Positions 55,780 to 63,600 of a DNA stretch of 64,000 bases are shown piece by piece. The stretch covers positions 1-64,000 of the forward strand of contig CAYSUS010000023.1 of the NCBI GenBank assembly GCA_964434165.1, given 5' to 3'. The stretch comes from CAYSUS01 sp964434165 (GTDB lineage: Bacteria; Planctomycetota; Planctomycetia; Pirellulales; Thermoguttaceae). The notes below the pieces were generated by a model. It had not been told where the DNA came from. It saw only the letters and a list, made by a program, of their open reading frames with translations, and ran no database searches. The translations under genes were made by a program, and so were the position numbers. Within the stretch, counting starts at the first letter, position 1. Every line of letters begins with the position of its first letter.

Positions 55780-56232
55780 ATGAAGAGCTCCAGCCCGACG
55801 AACAAGGTGCCCGGCCAGGGGCAGAACCTCTACCCGCAGAAACAGCAGGAAATGCTGGCTGCGGGCGCGAGTCTGGTGGAAATCGACGTGACGCGCGTGG
55901 GGCGCCGCGTGCTTTCCGTGCCGCAGCAGCGCGTGCCGCCCCGTTGCTGCGCCACCTGCCAGGCCATGGTGCGCCGGGCCCGGCAGCCGGAAAAGGCCGA
56001 GGTCGATCCCATGCCGCTGGATCGCACGCTGCCGTGGATTTGCGTGCCGCTGCGACAGACCGACGCCGACGTGGCTTTGGATCTTCAGGCCCTGGTCGAG
56101 CTGTGCTGCGCCAACGGGTGCTACGACGACCTGGAGCCCCGGTCCGAGCCCAGCCCCGCGCTCGACGCGGCCGACGCCGCGCGGGGCGACCAGTGGCTGC
56201 GGGAGAAGGGCGTGCGTCCAGGGGGGAGTTGA
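55780..56232 (+). CDS. Hypothetical protein, cysteine-rich
   Basis: A 150-residue protein that starts 13 bp after the hisS stop and may be translated from the same message. It has two Cys groups, RCCATC (about 50-55) and LCCANGC (about 110-116), which could bind a metal, and a polar N-terminus. I do not recognise the family. It is followed by the HYExAFE gene after a short repeat. Confidence 0.65.
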   Translation: MKSSSPTNKVPGQGQNLYPQKQQEMLAAGASLVEIDVTRVGRRVLSVPQQRVPPRCCATCQAMVRRARQPEKAEVDPMPLDRTLPWICVPLRQTDADVALDLQALVELCCANGCYDDLEPRSEPSPALDAADAARGDQWLREKGVRPGGS

Positions 56233-56281
56233 TCTCGCGGCGGAGCATTGGCATCCGGCTGCGCGCCCATTGGTCGTTCCT

Positions 56282-56316
56282 CATTCGCCATTCGCCATTC
56301 GTCATTCGCCATTCGT
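56282..56316 (+). repeat. 7-bp tandem repeat before HYExAFE gene
   Basis: Five tandem units of CATTCGC or CATTCGT end 10 bp before the ATG at 56327. A similar but less regular TTCGTCC/TTCGTCATT tract lies at about 54363-54420 before hisS. The copy number may vary between strains. Confidence 0.8.
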
Positions 56317-56326
56317 CCTCGTCCCC

Positions 56327-56875
56327 ATGGCCAATCGCGACAACCATTACGAGGCGGCCTTCGAGGAGTATCTCCGCATGCTCCGGCTGCCGTACGTGGC
56401 GGTGGACGAGGGGCGGCGGAGCCTGTTGGCCGAGGGGCGGTCGCTGAAGAGCCTCGACTTCATCGTCTCTTCGCCGGGCGGCCGCACGTGGCTGGTGGAC
56501 GTCAAGGGCCGTCGGTTCCCGAGCGGCGACCAGACCTGCCAGTACTGGAAGAACTGGTCCACGCGTGACGACCTGGAGAGCCTCGCCCGGTGGGAGATCG
56601 TGTTCGGCGATTCGTTCCGCGGCCTTCTGGTGTTCGCGTTCAACGTGGCGGGCGATCGGGCGCCACTCTCCGCCGACTTGATGTTCGAGCACCGCGAGGC
56701 CCTGTACGGGTTCGTCGGCGTCGAGCTGGCCGACTACGCGGCCGCCTGCCGGCCGATCTCGCCGAGCTGGGACACGGTGGCCATGCCCACCGCCGCGTTC
56801 CGCCGCGTCGCCCGGCCCGCCGCGGAGCTGTTCGGGGCGGTCGCCGTGGCAAGCGCGGGGAGCGAGAAGCGCTGA
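56327..56875 (+). CDS. HYExAFE family protein
   Basis: A 182-residue protein with the name-giving motif HYEAAFEEYLR at its N-terminus. The stretch LDFIVSSPGGRTWLVDVKGRR has the pattern of PD-(D/E)xK nuclease folds (D, xxVDVKG). Function unknown; a nuclease or nuclease-like role is an inference. It lies in one plus-strand run with hisS and the preceding small gene. The ATG is directly after a 7-bp repeat tract and lacks a clear ribosome site. Confidence 0.8.
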   Translation: MANRDNHYEAAFEEYLRMLRLPYVAVDEGRRSLLAEGRSLKSLDFIVSSPGGRTWLVDVKGRRFPSGDQTCQYWKNWSTRDDLESLARWEIVFGDSFRGLLVFAFNVAGDRAPLSADLMFEHREALYGFVGVELADYAAACRPISPSWDTVAMPTAAFRRVARPAAELFGAVAVASAGSEKR

Positions 56876-56908
56876 TCCGCCGTCCGGCCTTCGCCGTGAC
56901 CGCACCGG

Positions 56909-57526
56909 TCAGCCTGGGGCCGAGGTCCCGGCCAGAAGCCGCTGGACAACGACGAAACGGTCGGGCAGGCGCGCGGCCAGGGTCGGATCGGACTGGATCA
57001 GCCACTGGCGGACCTGGTGGTAGTCGAACAGGCGCGGCTGCGTCCCCTGGCCGGCCACGACCGGCTCGGGGAACGACTCGCCGGTGAGGATCCGCTCGCG
57101 AAAGGCTCGCTTGTCTTCCTTCAGCAGCGCCGCGACCTGGGTCAGGGTCACGTGCGCAGGGGCCTTCTCGCCGGCCAAGGCGCCCTCGAGCTGGCGGCGG
57201 GCTTTCTGCCACACCGCCAGGGCGGTCGGCGGATCACCCCCGCACTCCAGGCACTGCACCAGACGGAGCAGGCCCATCGGGTCCTTGCCCGCCCGCTCCA
57301 GGGCCTTGGCGAAGTGGCGACCGGACTCGATGCAATCCTGCCGCGCCTGGCGCCTCGCGGTCTGCGCGTCGATCAGGGCCTGCGCGGCCGACTCCACCTC
57401 GCTGGAGCTGGCCAGCGCCATGCGGAGGATGTCCTCGGAGATGACCTCCAGTTGAACGCGGTCCCAGTAGTCGCGCACCCGCCGCGCGAAGTCCTGGAAC
57501 ACCGCTTGAAGACCCTCGCCAGCCAT
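56909..57526 (-). CDS. Hypothetical protein, helical
   Basis: A 205-residue, mainly alpha-helical protein without signal peptide or membrane segment. It has the charged helix QTARRQARQDCIESGRHFAKALER in the middle. It converges with the HYExAFE gene, separated by 33 bp. No ribosome site is visible at the ATG. Not recognised; reading frame and codon use look real. Confidence 0.55.
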   Translation of the reverse strand: MAGEGLQAVFQDFARRVRDYWDRVQLEVISEDILRMALASSSEVESAAQALIDAQTARRQARQDCIESGRHFAKALERAGKDPMGLLRLVQCLECGGDPPTALAVWQKARRQLEGALAGEKAPAHVTLTQVAALLKEDKRAFRERILTGESFPEPVVAGQGTQPRLFDYHQVRQWLIQSDPTLAARLPDRFVVVQRLLAGTSAPG

Positions 57527-57864
57527 GTCGTGTGGTGCGTGCTTGCTGGTGTCGCGCGCAGGCCGGACGAGCAGGAGTACCCCAGAGCTGCCCCACCGCG
57601 CCGCATCCGCCGCGGAGGCGCGACGGGCTGCGCGCAGAAACGTCGTCCACCCCTGCTTTGTAGCCCGGCGCGGATCGCCGCGTCAACCGCCGGCTTTCCG
57701 AATCGCTCCTTCCCGCGGAGCTACCGTGAGCGTTCCGCAAGCGGCACTCACGGTCCGCTCACAATCCGGGGCATGCTCACCACGCCGCTTGGCATTTCAC
57801 GGCGAGATCGGCGATCGAGACTTCCGAAGTCCTGGCGGCTTCGGAAGTCTGACCTCACGATCCC
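57527..57864. other. Intergenic with two hairpins
   Basis: A 338-bp space between two minus-strand genes. It contains a hairpin at 57724-57753 (CCGTGAG arms, inner CCGC/GCGG) and the dispersed hairpin repeat at 57818-57850. Nothing else is supported. Confidence 0.6.
57818..57850 (-). repeat. Dispersed hairpin repeat (copy 2)
   Basis: A perfect inverted repeat with 12-bp arms AGACTTCCGAAG and a 9-nt loop, placed 14 bp beyond the stop of the lactonase gene. It shares its arms with copies at 29903 and 63472. No T-run. Confidence 0.8.
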
Positions 57865-59049
57865 CTATCGCGGCGGGCTGAGAAACTCCACGCAGACCGG
57901 GCGGCCGACCTTCAACTCTTGACCCGTGGGGGCGAGCCTGCCGGTGTCCTGGTCGATGCGGAAGGCCACCACGTTGTCCGAGTCCTGGTTGGCGGCCAGG
58001 AGGTACGCGCCCGACGGATCGATGCCGAAGTTGCGCGGGGTCCTGCCCCCGGTGGACTGGTGGCCGACGGGCGTCAGACGGCCCGAGTCCCCGTCTACCG
58101 CGAAGATGGCAATGCTGTCGTGGCCGCGGTTCGAGCCGTACGCGAAACGTCCCGACGGGTGGACCTGGACCTCGGCCGTGGTGTTTTTTCCGTCGAAGCC
58201 CTCGGGCAGCGTGGAGAGGGTGTGGATCGCTTCAAGCGCGCCCTTTGACGCGTCGTACGAGAAGGCGGTGATCGTCGAGGCCAGCTCGTTGATCACGCAG
58301 GCGAACCTGCCTGAGGGGTGGAAGTCGAAGTGGCGCGGCCCCGAGCCGGGCTCCACGGAGGCGAACGCCGGATCATTGGCATGGAGCTTCCCGTTGGCCG
58401 CATCCAGGCGATAGATCATCACCTTGTCCAGGCCCAGGTCGGCCACGAAGGCGAACCGGCCGGCCGCATCGCAGTTGACCGAGTGGGCGTGCGGGCCCTT
58501 CTGTCTCCGCGGATCGACGCTGGAGCCCTCGTGCTGGATGAACGAGGCGGCCTCTTTGAGGCGCCCGTCCTCGCCGATCGGCAGGCAGGCCACGCTGCCG
58601 CCGCCGTAGTTGGCGACGAGCACGCACCGGCCCGAGGGATCGACCGTCACGTGGCACGGGCCCGGGCCGCCAGAGGACTGCTGGTTGAGCGGGTTGAGCC
58701 TGCCGGACTTCGGGTCGATGGCCAGGGCGCTGACGGCCCCGCCCTTGCCGCCGGGCCCGTACATCTCGCCCACCGCGTAAAGGAACCGCCGGTTGGGATG
58801 GATCGCCACGAACGACGGGTTCTTCAGCTCCGCGGCCAGCTCCGGCTCGCGGAGCTTGCCGTCGCGGCGGTCGAGCCGCGCCACGTAGATCCCCTTGCTC
58901 TTCTCGCCGCGCGTATAGGTGCCGAAGTACACCAGCAGCTCCGCCGGGGCGCCCCCCTCCTCGGCCGCTCGGGCCGAAACGGCACCGGGCAGCACCATTA
59001 GCCCCGTCAGAAGCAAAGCCACAAAGATCGGTCGATAGGCGCGGGACAT
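57865..59049 (-). CDS. Lactonase family (6-phosphogluconolactonase-like) exported protein
   Basis: A 394-residue seven-bladed propeller of the YbhE/lactonase group (PF10282), with a signal peptide (about 1-28). Typical are FGTYTRGEKSKGIYVARLD, PSFVAIHPNRRFLYAV, HAHSVNCDAAGRFAFVADLG and TGGRTPRNFGIDPSGAYLLAANQ. Cytosolic members hydrolyse 6-phosphogluconolactone; exported planctomycete members have unknown substrates. The ATG at 59049 opens the signal peptide. Confidence 0.85.
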   Translation of the reverse strand: MSRAYRPIFVALLLTGLMVLPGAVSARAAEEGGAPAELLVYFGTYTRGEKSKGIYVARLDRRDGKLREPELAAELKNPSFVAIHPNRRFLYAVGEMYGPGGKGGAVSALAIDPKSGRLNPLNQQSSGGPGPCHVTVDPSGRCVLVANYGGGSVACLPIGEDGRLKEAASFIQHEGSSVDPRRQKGPHAHSVNCDAAGRFAFVADLGLDKVMIYRLDAANGKLHANDPAFASVEPGSGPRHFDFHPSGRFACVINELASTITAFSYDASKGALEAIHTLSTLPEGFDGKNTTAEVQVHPSGRFAYGSNRGHDSIAIFAVDGDSGRLTPVGHQSTGGRTPRNFGIDPSGAYLLAANQDSDNVVAFRIDQDTGRLAPTGQELKVGRPVCVEFLSPPR

Positions 59050-59243
59050 GGCGGCGTCTCCAGGGACTGCTTCGCGAGATGGGGAGGATGTCGGCCCACA
59101 GGCCCCGCCATCATAGACGGGGCTCCGGGCCAGGGCAATTCCGCGGCGGGGCGGCGACCCGCGTCCCGGGGGCGCGGCGCCTTGCCGCGCCCCGCTCCGC
59201 GCATACACTGGAGGTTCATCCATCAACCGAGGAGATCGGACCC

Positions 59244-60107
59244 ATGCCGGAGAAATCGCCCTGGATCGTCGAGACCACCGCCGAGCGGTTCGAAGAGGAC
59301 GTCATCCAGCGCTCGCACAGCCTGCCGGTCGTGGTCGATTTCTGGGCGGCCTGGTGCCATCCCTGCCGCACGCTGGGCCCGGTGCTGGAGCGGCTGGCCC
59401 AGGAGCACGCCGGGGCGTTCATCCTGGTCAAGGCCGACACGGAGCAGATGCCCCAGGTGGCCGCGGCGTTCGGCGTGCAGGCGATTCCCGCCGTGTTCGC
59501 CGTGCGCGAGGGGGCCGTGGTCCACCAGTTCACCGGGCTCTTGCCCGAGCCGCAAATCCGCCAGTGGCTCGCGCAGGTGCTTCCCAGCCAGGCGGAGAAG
59601 CTGGCGGCCGAGGCCCGGGCGCTGGAGGTGGCCGACCCGCAGGCGGCCGAGGCCAGGTATCGCCAGGCCCTGGCCGAGTCGCCCAACGACGTGCGGGCCC
59701 GGGTGGGTCTTTCCCGGGTGCTCTTGCACCAGGACCGCGCGAACGAGGCCGAGGAGGCCTTGCGGCCGCTGGTGGAAGCCGACCTGTTGGACCAGGAGGG
59801 CCAGGCCGTGCACGCGGAGATCGCCATGCGCCGCGGGGCCGGCGAGACCGGCAGCCTCCACGAGTGCCGCCAGGCCGCGGAGGCCAACCCCGGCGACATG
59901 CAGCTCCAGCTGAACCTGGCCAAGGCCCTGGCCGCGGCGGGGCGCCATGAGGAGGCCATGCAGACCGCGCTGGCCGTGGTCGAGAGGGACCGGGCCAACT
60001 GGGGCGAGCCCGCGCGGGAGCTGATGGTCCAGCTCTTCCACCTTCTGGGCGACAGCGATCCGATGGTCAACGACTACCGCCGCAAGCTGGCCATGGCGCT
60101 GTATTGA
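59244..60107 (+). CDS. Thioredoxin with C-terminal TPR (CnoX/YbbN-like)
   Basis: A 287-residue protein: a thioredoxin domain (1-110) with the active site WCHPC at 37-41, then tetratricopeptide-like repeats (about 125-285). The arrangement matches the YbbN/CnoX chaperedoxin group, which protects substrates from oxidation and delivers them to chaperones. E. coli YbbN lacks one active-site cysteine, but here both are present. The ATG has an excellent GAGGAGAT site. Confidence 0.85.
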   Translation: MPEKSPWIVETTAERFEEDVIQRSHSLPVVVDFWAAWCHPCRTLGPVLERLAQEHAGAFILVKADTEQMPQVAAAFGVQAIPAVFAVREGAVVHQFTGLLPEPQIRQWLAQVLPSQAEKLAAEARALEVADPQAAEARYRQALAESPNDVRARVGLSRVLLHQDRANEAEEALRPLVEADLLDQEGQAVHAEIAMRRGAGETGSLHECRQAAEANPGDMQLQLNLAKALAAAGRHEEAMQTALAVVERDRANWGEPARELMVQLFHLLGDSDPMVNDYRRKLAMALY

Positions 60108-60185
60108 GGCGAAGGGGGCTGGCAGCGTTTGCCGCGTAGCGGCCCGGAGGGTGCTTCGCACGAACGGTGCCTGCCCCCTTCCGGA
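60105..60185 (-). repeat. Dispersed intergenic repeat, copy C
   Basis: The inverted copy of the dispersed repeat. Core at 60139-60161 (minus strand) matches copies A and B at 20 of 23 positions. It fills the space between the thioredoxin gene and the convergent oxidoreductase gene. Confidence 0.65.
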
Positions 60186-60188
60186 CGT

Positions 60189-61472
60189 TCAAGCAGCGTG
60201 CGGATGCTCCCACGGGCTGCGGTACTCGCGCTTCAGAAGCTTCGCCGCGGCCGGGTTGTCGAGGATCTCTTCCTTGCCCCCGTCCCAGGCCACGACCGAG
60301 CCGCTCTCGTAGGCGATCATGCCGAGCTGCACGGTGGCCGTCGAGCGGTGGGCGTCCTTCACGCTGCACACGGGCTGCTTGCGGCTGCGCACGCAGGCGA
60401 GGAAGTCGGCCATGTGCTCCTGGCCGGCCGGGGTCCTCACCTCGTGGACCTTGCGGTCCTTGTTCTTCCCCTTGGGGATCACGATCCACTGGTTGTCGCT
60501 GGCGAACACGGTGGCCTCATCGCCGTAGAGGAGCACGCCGTTGTTCACTTCGGGCGTGTACTCCTCGGCGCCCCACAGCCGGTGGCGCCAGACCACGGGG
60601 CAGCGGTCGAACTCGAAGTGGGCGGTCAGCGTGTCGGGCGTGGTGATGATCCCCTTGTACTTGTAGAGGCCACCGGCCGCCGTGATCCGCCTGGGCGTGC
60701 CGAGATCGAGGATCACGCGGCAGGCGTCGATGAGGTGGATGCCCCAATCCACCAGATGCCCGTGGCCGGTGGTCTTCTCCAGGCGCCAGCTCTTGTGGCC
60801 GACCTGGGGGCTGTAGGGGATTTCGGGCGCGGGGCCGCACCACAGGTCCCAGTCGAGCGAGGCGGGCGGCTTCTGCGGCGTGGGGTCCTTGGTGCCGGCG
60901 TGGTAGTGGATCTGGGCGTCGACCTGGACGATCTCGCCTGCCCCGCCGGCCGCCACGAACTCCTTGACCGCCTGGAACGCCTTGCTCTGGCGGCGCTGGA
61001 AGCCTACCTGCACAATCTGCTTGGGATGCTTCCCCGCGGCCTCGACCATCGCCCGGCCCTCGCGCACGTCGTAGGCCAGGGGCTTTTCGCAATACACGTC
61101 CAGGCCCCGCTCCAGGGCCGCGATGAACTGCAGGGCGTGCCACTGCGGCGGCGTGCCGATGATCAACGCGTCCAGGTTGTCGATGGCGAGGAGGTCCTCG
61201 TAGAGCTTGAACTCCTTGGGTCGCTTGCCCTGGAGCTTCTCCAGCTCGTCGGCGGCTTTCTTGAGGTGCTCGCTGTCCACGTCGCAGACCGCGACCAGCT
61301 CGACGCCGCCGACCTTCAGCGCCGCCTTGGCGTCGACCATGCCGTACCAGCCGGCCCCCACCAGGCCCATGCGGATCGGGCGGTCCGCGGCCGGCGCGGC
61401 GTGGACGCCCCGGGCAAGGGCCAGACTGCCGGCGGCCGCGGCCCCGAGAAACAAGCGGCGGTTGGTCTTCAT
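60189..61472 (-). CDS. Tat-exported Gfo/Idh/MocA oxidoreductase
   Basis: A 427-residue exported oxidoreductase with the leader NRRLFLGAAAAGSLALA (twin-arginine type). Rossmann motif GLVGAGWYGM, EKP in VYCEKPLAYD, and GHLVDWGIHLIDACR in the C-terminal domain. Like 25136-26383 it belongs to the group common in planctomycetes, but the two differ clearly in sequence. The ATG at 61472 follows GGAGAA. Substrate unknown. Confidence 0.88.
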   Translation of the reverse strand: MKTNRRLFLGAAAAGSLALARGVHAAPAADRPIRMGLVGAGWYGMVDAKAALKVGGVELVAVCDVDSEHLKKAADELEKLQGKRPKEFKLYEDLLAIDNLDALIIGTPPQWHALQFIAALERGLDVYCEKPLAYDVREGRAMVEAAGKHPKQIVQVGFQRRQSKAFQAVKEFVAAGGAGEIVQVDAQIHYHAGTKDPTPQKPPASLDWDLWCGPAPEIPYSPQVGHKSWRLEKTTGHGHLVDWGIHLIDACRVILDLGTPRRITAAGGLYKYKGIITTPDTLTAHFEFDRCPVVWRHRLWGAEEYTPEVNNGVLLYGDEATVFASDNQWIVIPKGKNKDRKVHEVRTPAGQEHMADFLACVRSRKQPVCSVKDAHRSTATVQLGMIAYESGSVVAWDGGKEEILDNPAAAKLLKREYRSPWEHPHAA

Positions 61473-61847
61473 CGGTGTTCTCCGAAGCGGATCGATGGGG
61501 GCGAGCAAAGCAAGAGTGGCCGACAGTCCAGGCGTTCGGAGCCATCGGGTGGTTTCCGCCGAGATTAGCCCGACGGGCAGGCCGGGTCAAGCGGCGGGCT
61601 GCGACCGGTGCGGCGAGGCTCTATGGCCGCGGGAAGATGCCGGGGAACGTCTCCCGTGCGCGGCTGCCTTTGGCGCAGGTCACGCTGCCGCCGGTTACGC
61701 GGCTTTGCGGTGGGTTGGGTGGCTGGTGGCAATGGCCCCGCTGGACGAGCCCCCCGCACGGTGTCGCGAAGTGCCTCTTCTTGTTCCACGCCTGACAGTC
61801 TGCCAGAAGGGAACACGGGCCGACAAGCAGCCCGTGCCCCACGGCCC

Positions 61848-62191
61848 TCAAGCGGTCTCTTGGCGTTGCGACGGGAGCAGGCTCAGGTACTCGCGGACTT
61901 CGAGTTGCATTCGGTCGATTTCCGCCAGAAACCCAGATGTCGAACGACGAAAGTCGGTGGGGTTGGTCTCGGTTTGCTCGGACTGGAGAACACGGACATC
62001 CAGCACGTGCGATGACCCAAGCCACAGAAGGATGACCCAAGCCACAGAAGATCGGCCCCCAACGGATGGGACGGGACGTGCGACTTCCGCACCGTCCAGC
62101 CCTGCTGTTCCGCGTAATGGAGGGCCTCTCGAACGTGCTTGCTGGGATGAAGAGCCAAACGGCGTCTCCCAATCAAGCCCCCCGGCCTCAC
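61848..62191 (-). pseudogene. Decayed small gene with HicA-like signature
   Basis: On the minus strand, from the GTG at 62191, a stretch reads HPSKHVREALHYAEQQGWTV, which resembles small (about 80-90 residue) proteins that occur in pairs, sometimes annotated as HicA-like. The continuation CGLGHRTCWMSVFSSP fits the same family but needs a frame change, because of a 20-bp tandem duplication and an indel near the GGGGGC run. A second frame ends as IDRMQLEVREYLSLLP before TGA 61848. Whether this is a disrupted toxin-antitoxin-like pair is unclear. Confidence 0.4.
62011..62050 (+). repeat. Exact 20-bp tandem duplication
   Basis: GATGACCCAAGCCACAGAAG occurs twice without interruption (62011-62030 and 62031-62050). 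Twenty is not divisible by three, so the duplication shifts the frame of the small gene it lies in. Confidence 0.98.
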
Positions 62192-62301
62192 AAGGATATG
62201 CCTCTGCTCCCGGATCCGCGATGCTCGGCTTGTCCGCCGCTGCCCGCCATGGCTCCCCGATCGCGAACCGCCCTGCCCCTGCCCGTGTCCCCTTCAGAAC
62301 C

Positions 62302-63459
62302 ATGTCGTTCCTCGCAACCTACCAGAGTGAGCTGCAGACCTACCTGGCCCGGGCGTCGGAGATGCTCGGCGGCAGCGCGGTGCCAGTCTGCCTCGACTGG
62401 AGCGTCCGGACTTGGATGGCGGAGCGCCTGAAGTTGGAAGCCCGACGGGGGCTGACCCACGAGCCGCCCATCCTCTGTTTCGACCGCTCGCGGCGCGGCC
62501 ACGAGCTCGGCGGCGGCATGGAACGCTACCGTTGGGACACCGACCGCGGACCCATCCGCCTGGTCCGCGTGGAGATCCCCAGCCCCGACAGCCTCGTGCC
62601 GGACTTCTGGGCCGTGCGCCGCGACCAGGTGCGGGCGCTGTACCGCGCCATCCGCCAGGGCCTGCGCGAGGCGGGCGATCAGCCCCCGCCCGTGGTCGAC
62701 GAGACCGATCTGAAGCGGCTTTTCGACAACACGGTGGGCTTCCTCCGCCGCGGCTGGTCCGCGATGCAGCGCTACGGCATCACGCCGAAGCGCGGGGTGC
62801 TGCTCTCCGGCTCACCCGGCAACGGCAAGACCATGGCCTGCCGCTGGCTGGCCGGCGAGTGCCGCCGGCGCAACCTGGAGTGGCGCGCGGTCACGCCCGA
62901 GGTGTACGACGAGGCCCGCTCCGACCGGGAGCTCGGCCGGCTGTTCCGCCTGGCCTCGCCGGGCATCGTGCTCTTCGACGACTTCGACGACGCGCTGCGC
63001 GACCGCCGCACGCACGGCGAGAGCGACCGCCAGACCACCTTCCTCAGCGAGCTGGACGGCGTGGACCAGAAGTCCGGGGTGGTGTACCTGTTCACCACCA
63101 ACGCGGACCTGGACGAGCTGGACCCGGCCGCGCGGCGCCCCGGGCGGATCGACGTGGTGATCCGCTTCGCCGACCCCGACGGCTGGCTGCGGCGCCGGCT
63201 GATCGTCGAGCGGTGGCACGAGGAGATCCAGGCCGGCATCGACGTGGACCGGGCCGTGGCCGACACCGACGGCATGAGCTTCGCCGAGATGGAAGAGGCC
63301 AAGAAGCTCCTCGTGCTCCGCCGCCTGGACACCGGCACGTGGGACTGGGACTGGGTCCGCCGCGAGATGGCCGTGCGGGCCGCCGCCCCCCGCTCGCGCC
63401 GACCGATCGGGTTCCGCGCGCCGTCCAACGGGCGGCACAAGGTGCTGGCGGAGAACTGA
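62302..63459 (+). CDS. AAA-family ATPase
   Basis: A 385-residue ATPase. The AAA core (about 165-310) has Walker A GSPGNGKT, Walker B IVLFDDFDD, and the arginine-finger-like RRPGRIDVV with a sensor region TTNADLDELDP. The ~130-residue N-terminal region (DLDRSRRGHELGGGMERY-like) is not recognised. It resembles membrane-bound remodelling AAA proteins but has no membrane helix. Its partner or target is unknown. A hairpin repeat follows the stop. Confidence 0.85.
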   Translation: MSFLATYQSELQTYLARASEMLGGSAVPVCLDWSVRTWMAERLKLEARRGLTHEPPILCFDRSRRGHELGGGMERYRWDTDRGPIRLVRVEIPSPDSLVPDFWAVRRDQVRALYRAIRQGLREAGDQPPPVVDETDLKRLFDNTVGFLRRGWSAMQRYGITPKRGVLLSGSPGNGKTMACRWLAGECRRRNLEWRAVTPEVYDEARSDRELGRLFRLASPGIVLFDDFDDALRDRRTHGESDRQTTFLSELDGVDQKSGVVYLFTTNADLDELDPAARRPGRIDVVIRFADPDGWLRRRLIVERWHEEIQAGIDVDRAVADTDGMSFAEMEEAKKLLVLRRLDTGTWDWDWVRREMAVRAAAPRSRRPIGFRAPSNGRHKVLAEN

Positions 63460-63471
63460 GCTGGCCGAGAC

Positions 63472-63505
63472 AGACTTCGGAAGTCTTCGAGACTTCGGGA
63501 ATCTC
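63472..63505 (+). repeat. Dispersed hairpin repeat (copy 3)
   Basis: AGACTTCGGAAGTCT (63472-63486), a near-palindrome, followed by GAGACTTCGGGAATCTC. It starts 12 bp after the ATPase stop. Related to the copies at 29903 and 57818 but with more mismatches. Confidence 0.7.
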
Positions 63506-63600
63506 GTTGCGCGCCGCTTGCCCGGCGGCGGCCGGGCCGCTATCCTGCTGCCCGGGGGGGAACCTGGTCAGAAGGCATCAGCCGTCGGGAGGAGGCCATC

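Larger units (their letters stand above)
61473..62301. other. Intergenic with decayed small gene
   Basis: An 829-bp space before the AAA ATPase gene. It contains the remains of a small minus-strand gene and an exact 20-bp tandem duplication, both listed separately. Nothing else is supported. Confidence 0.5.
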
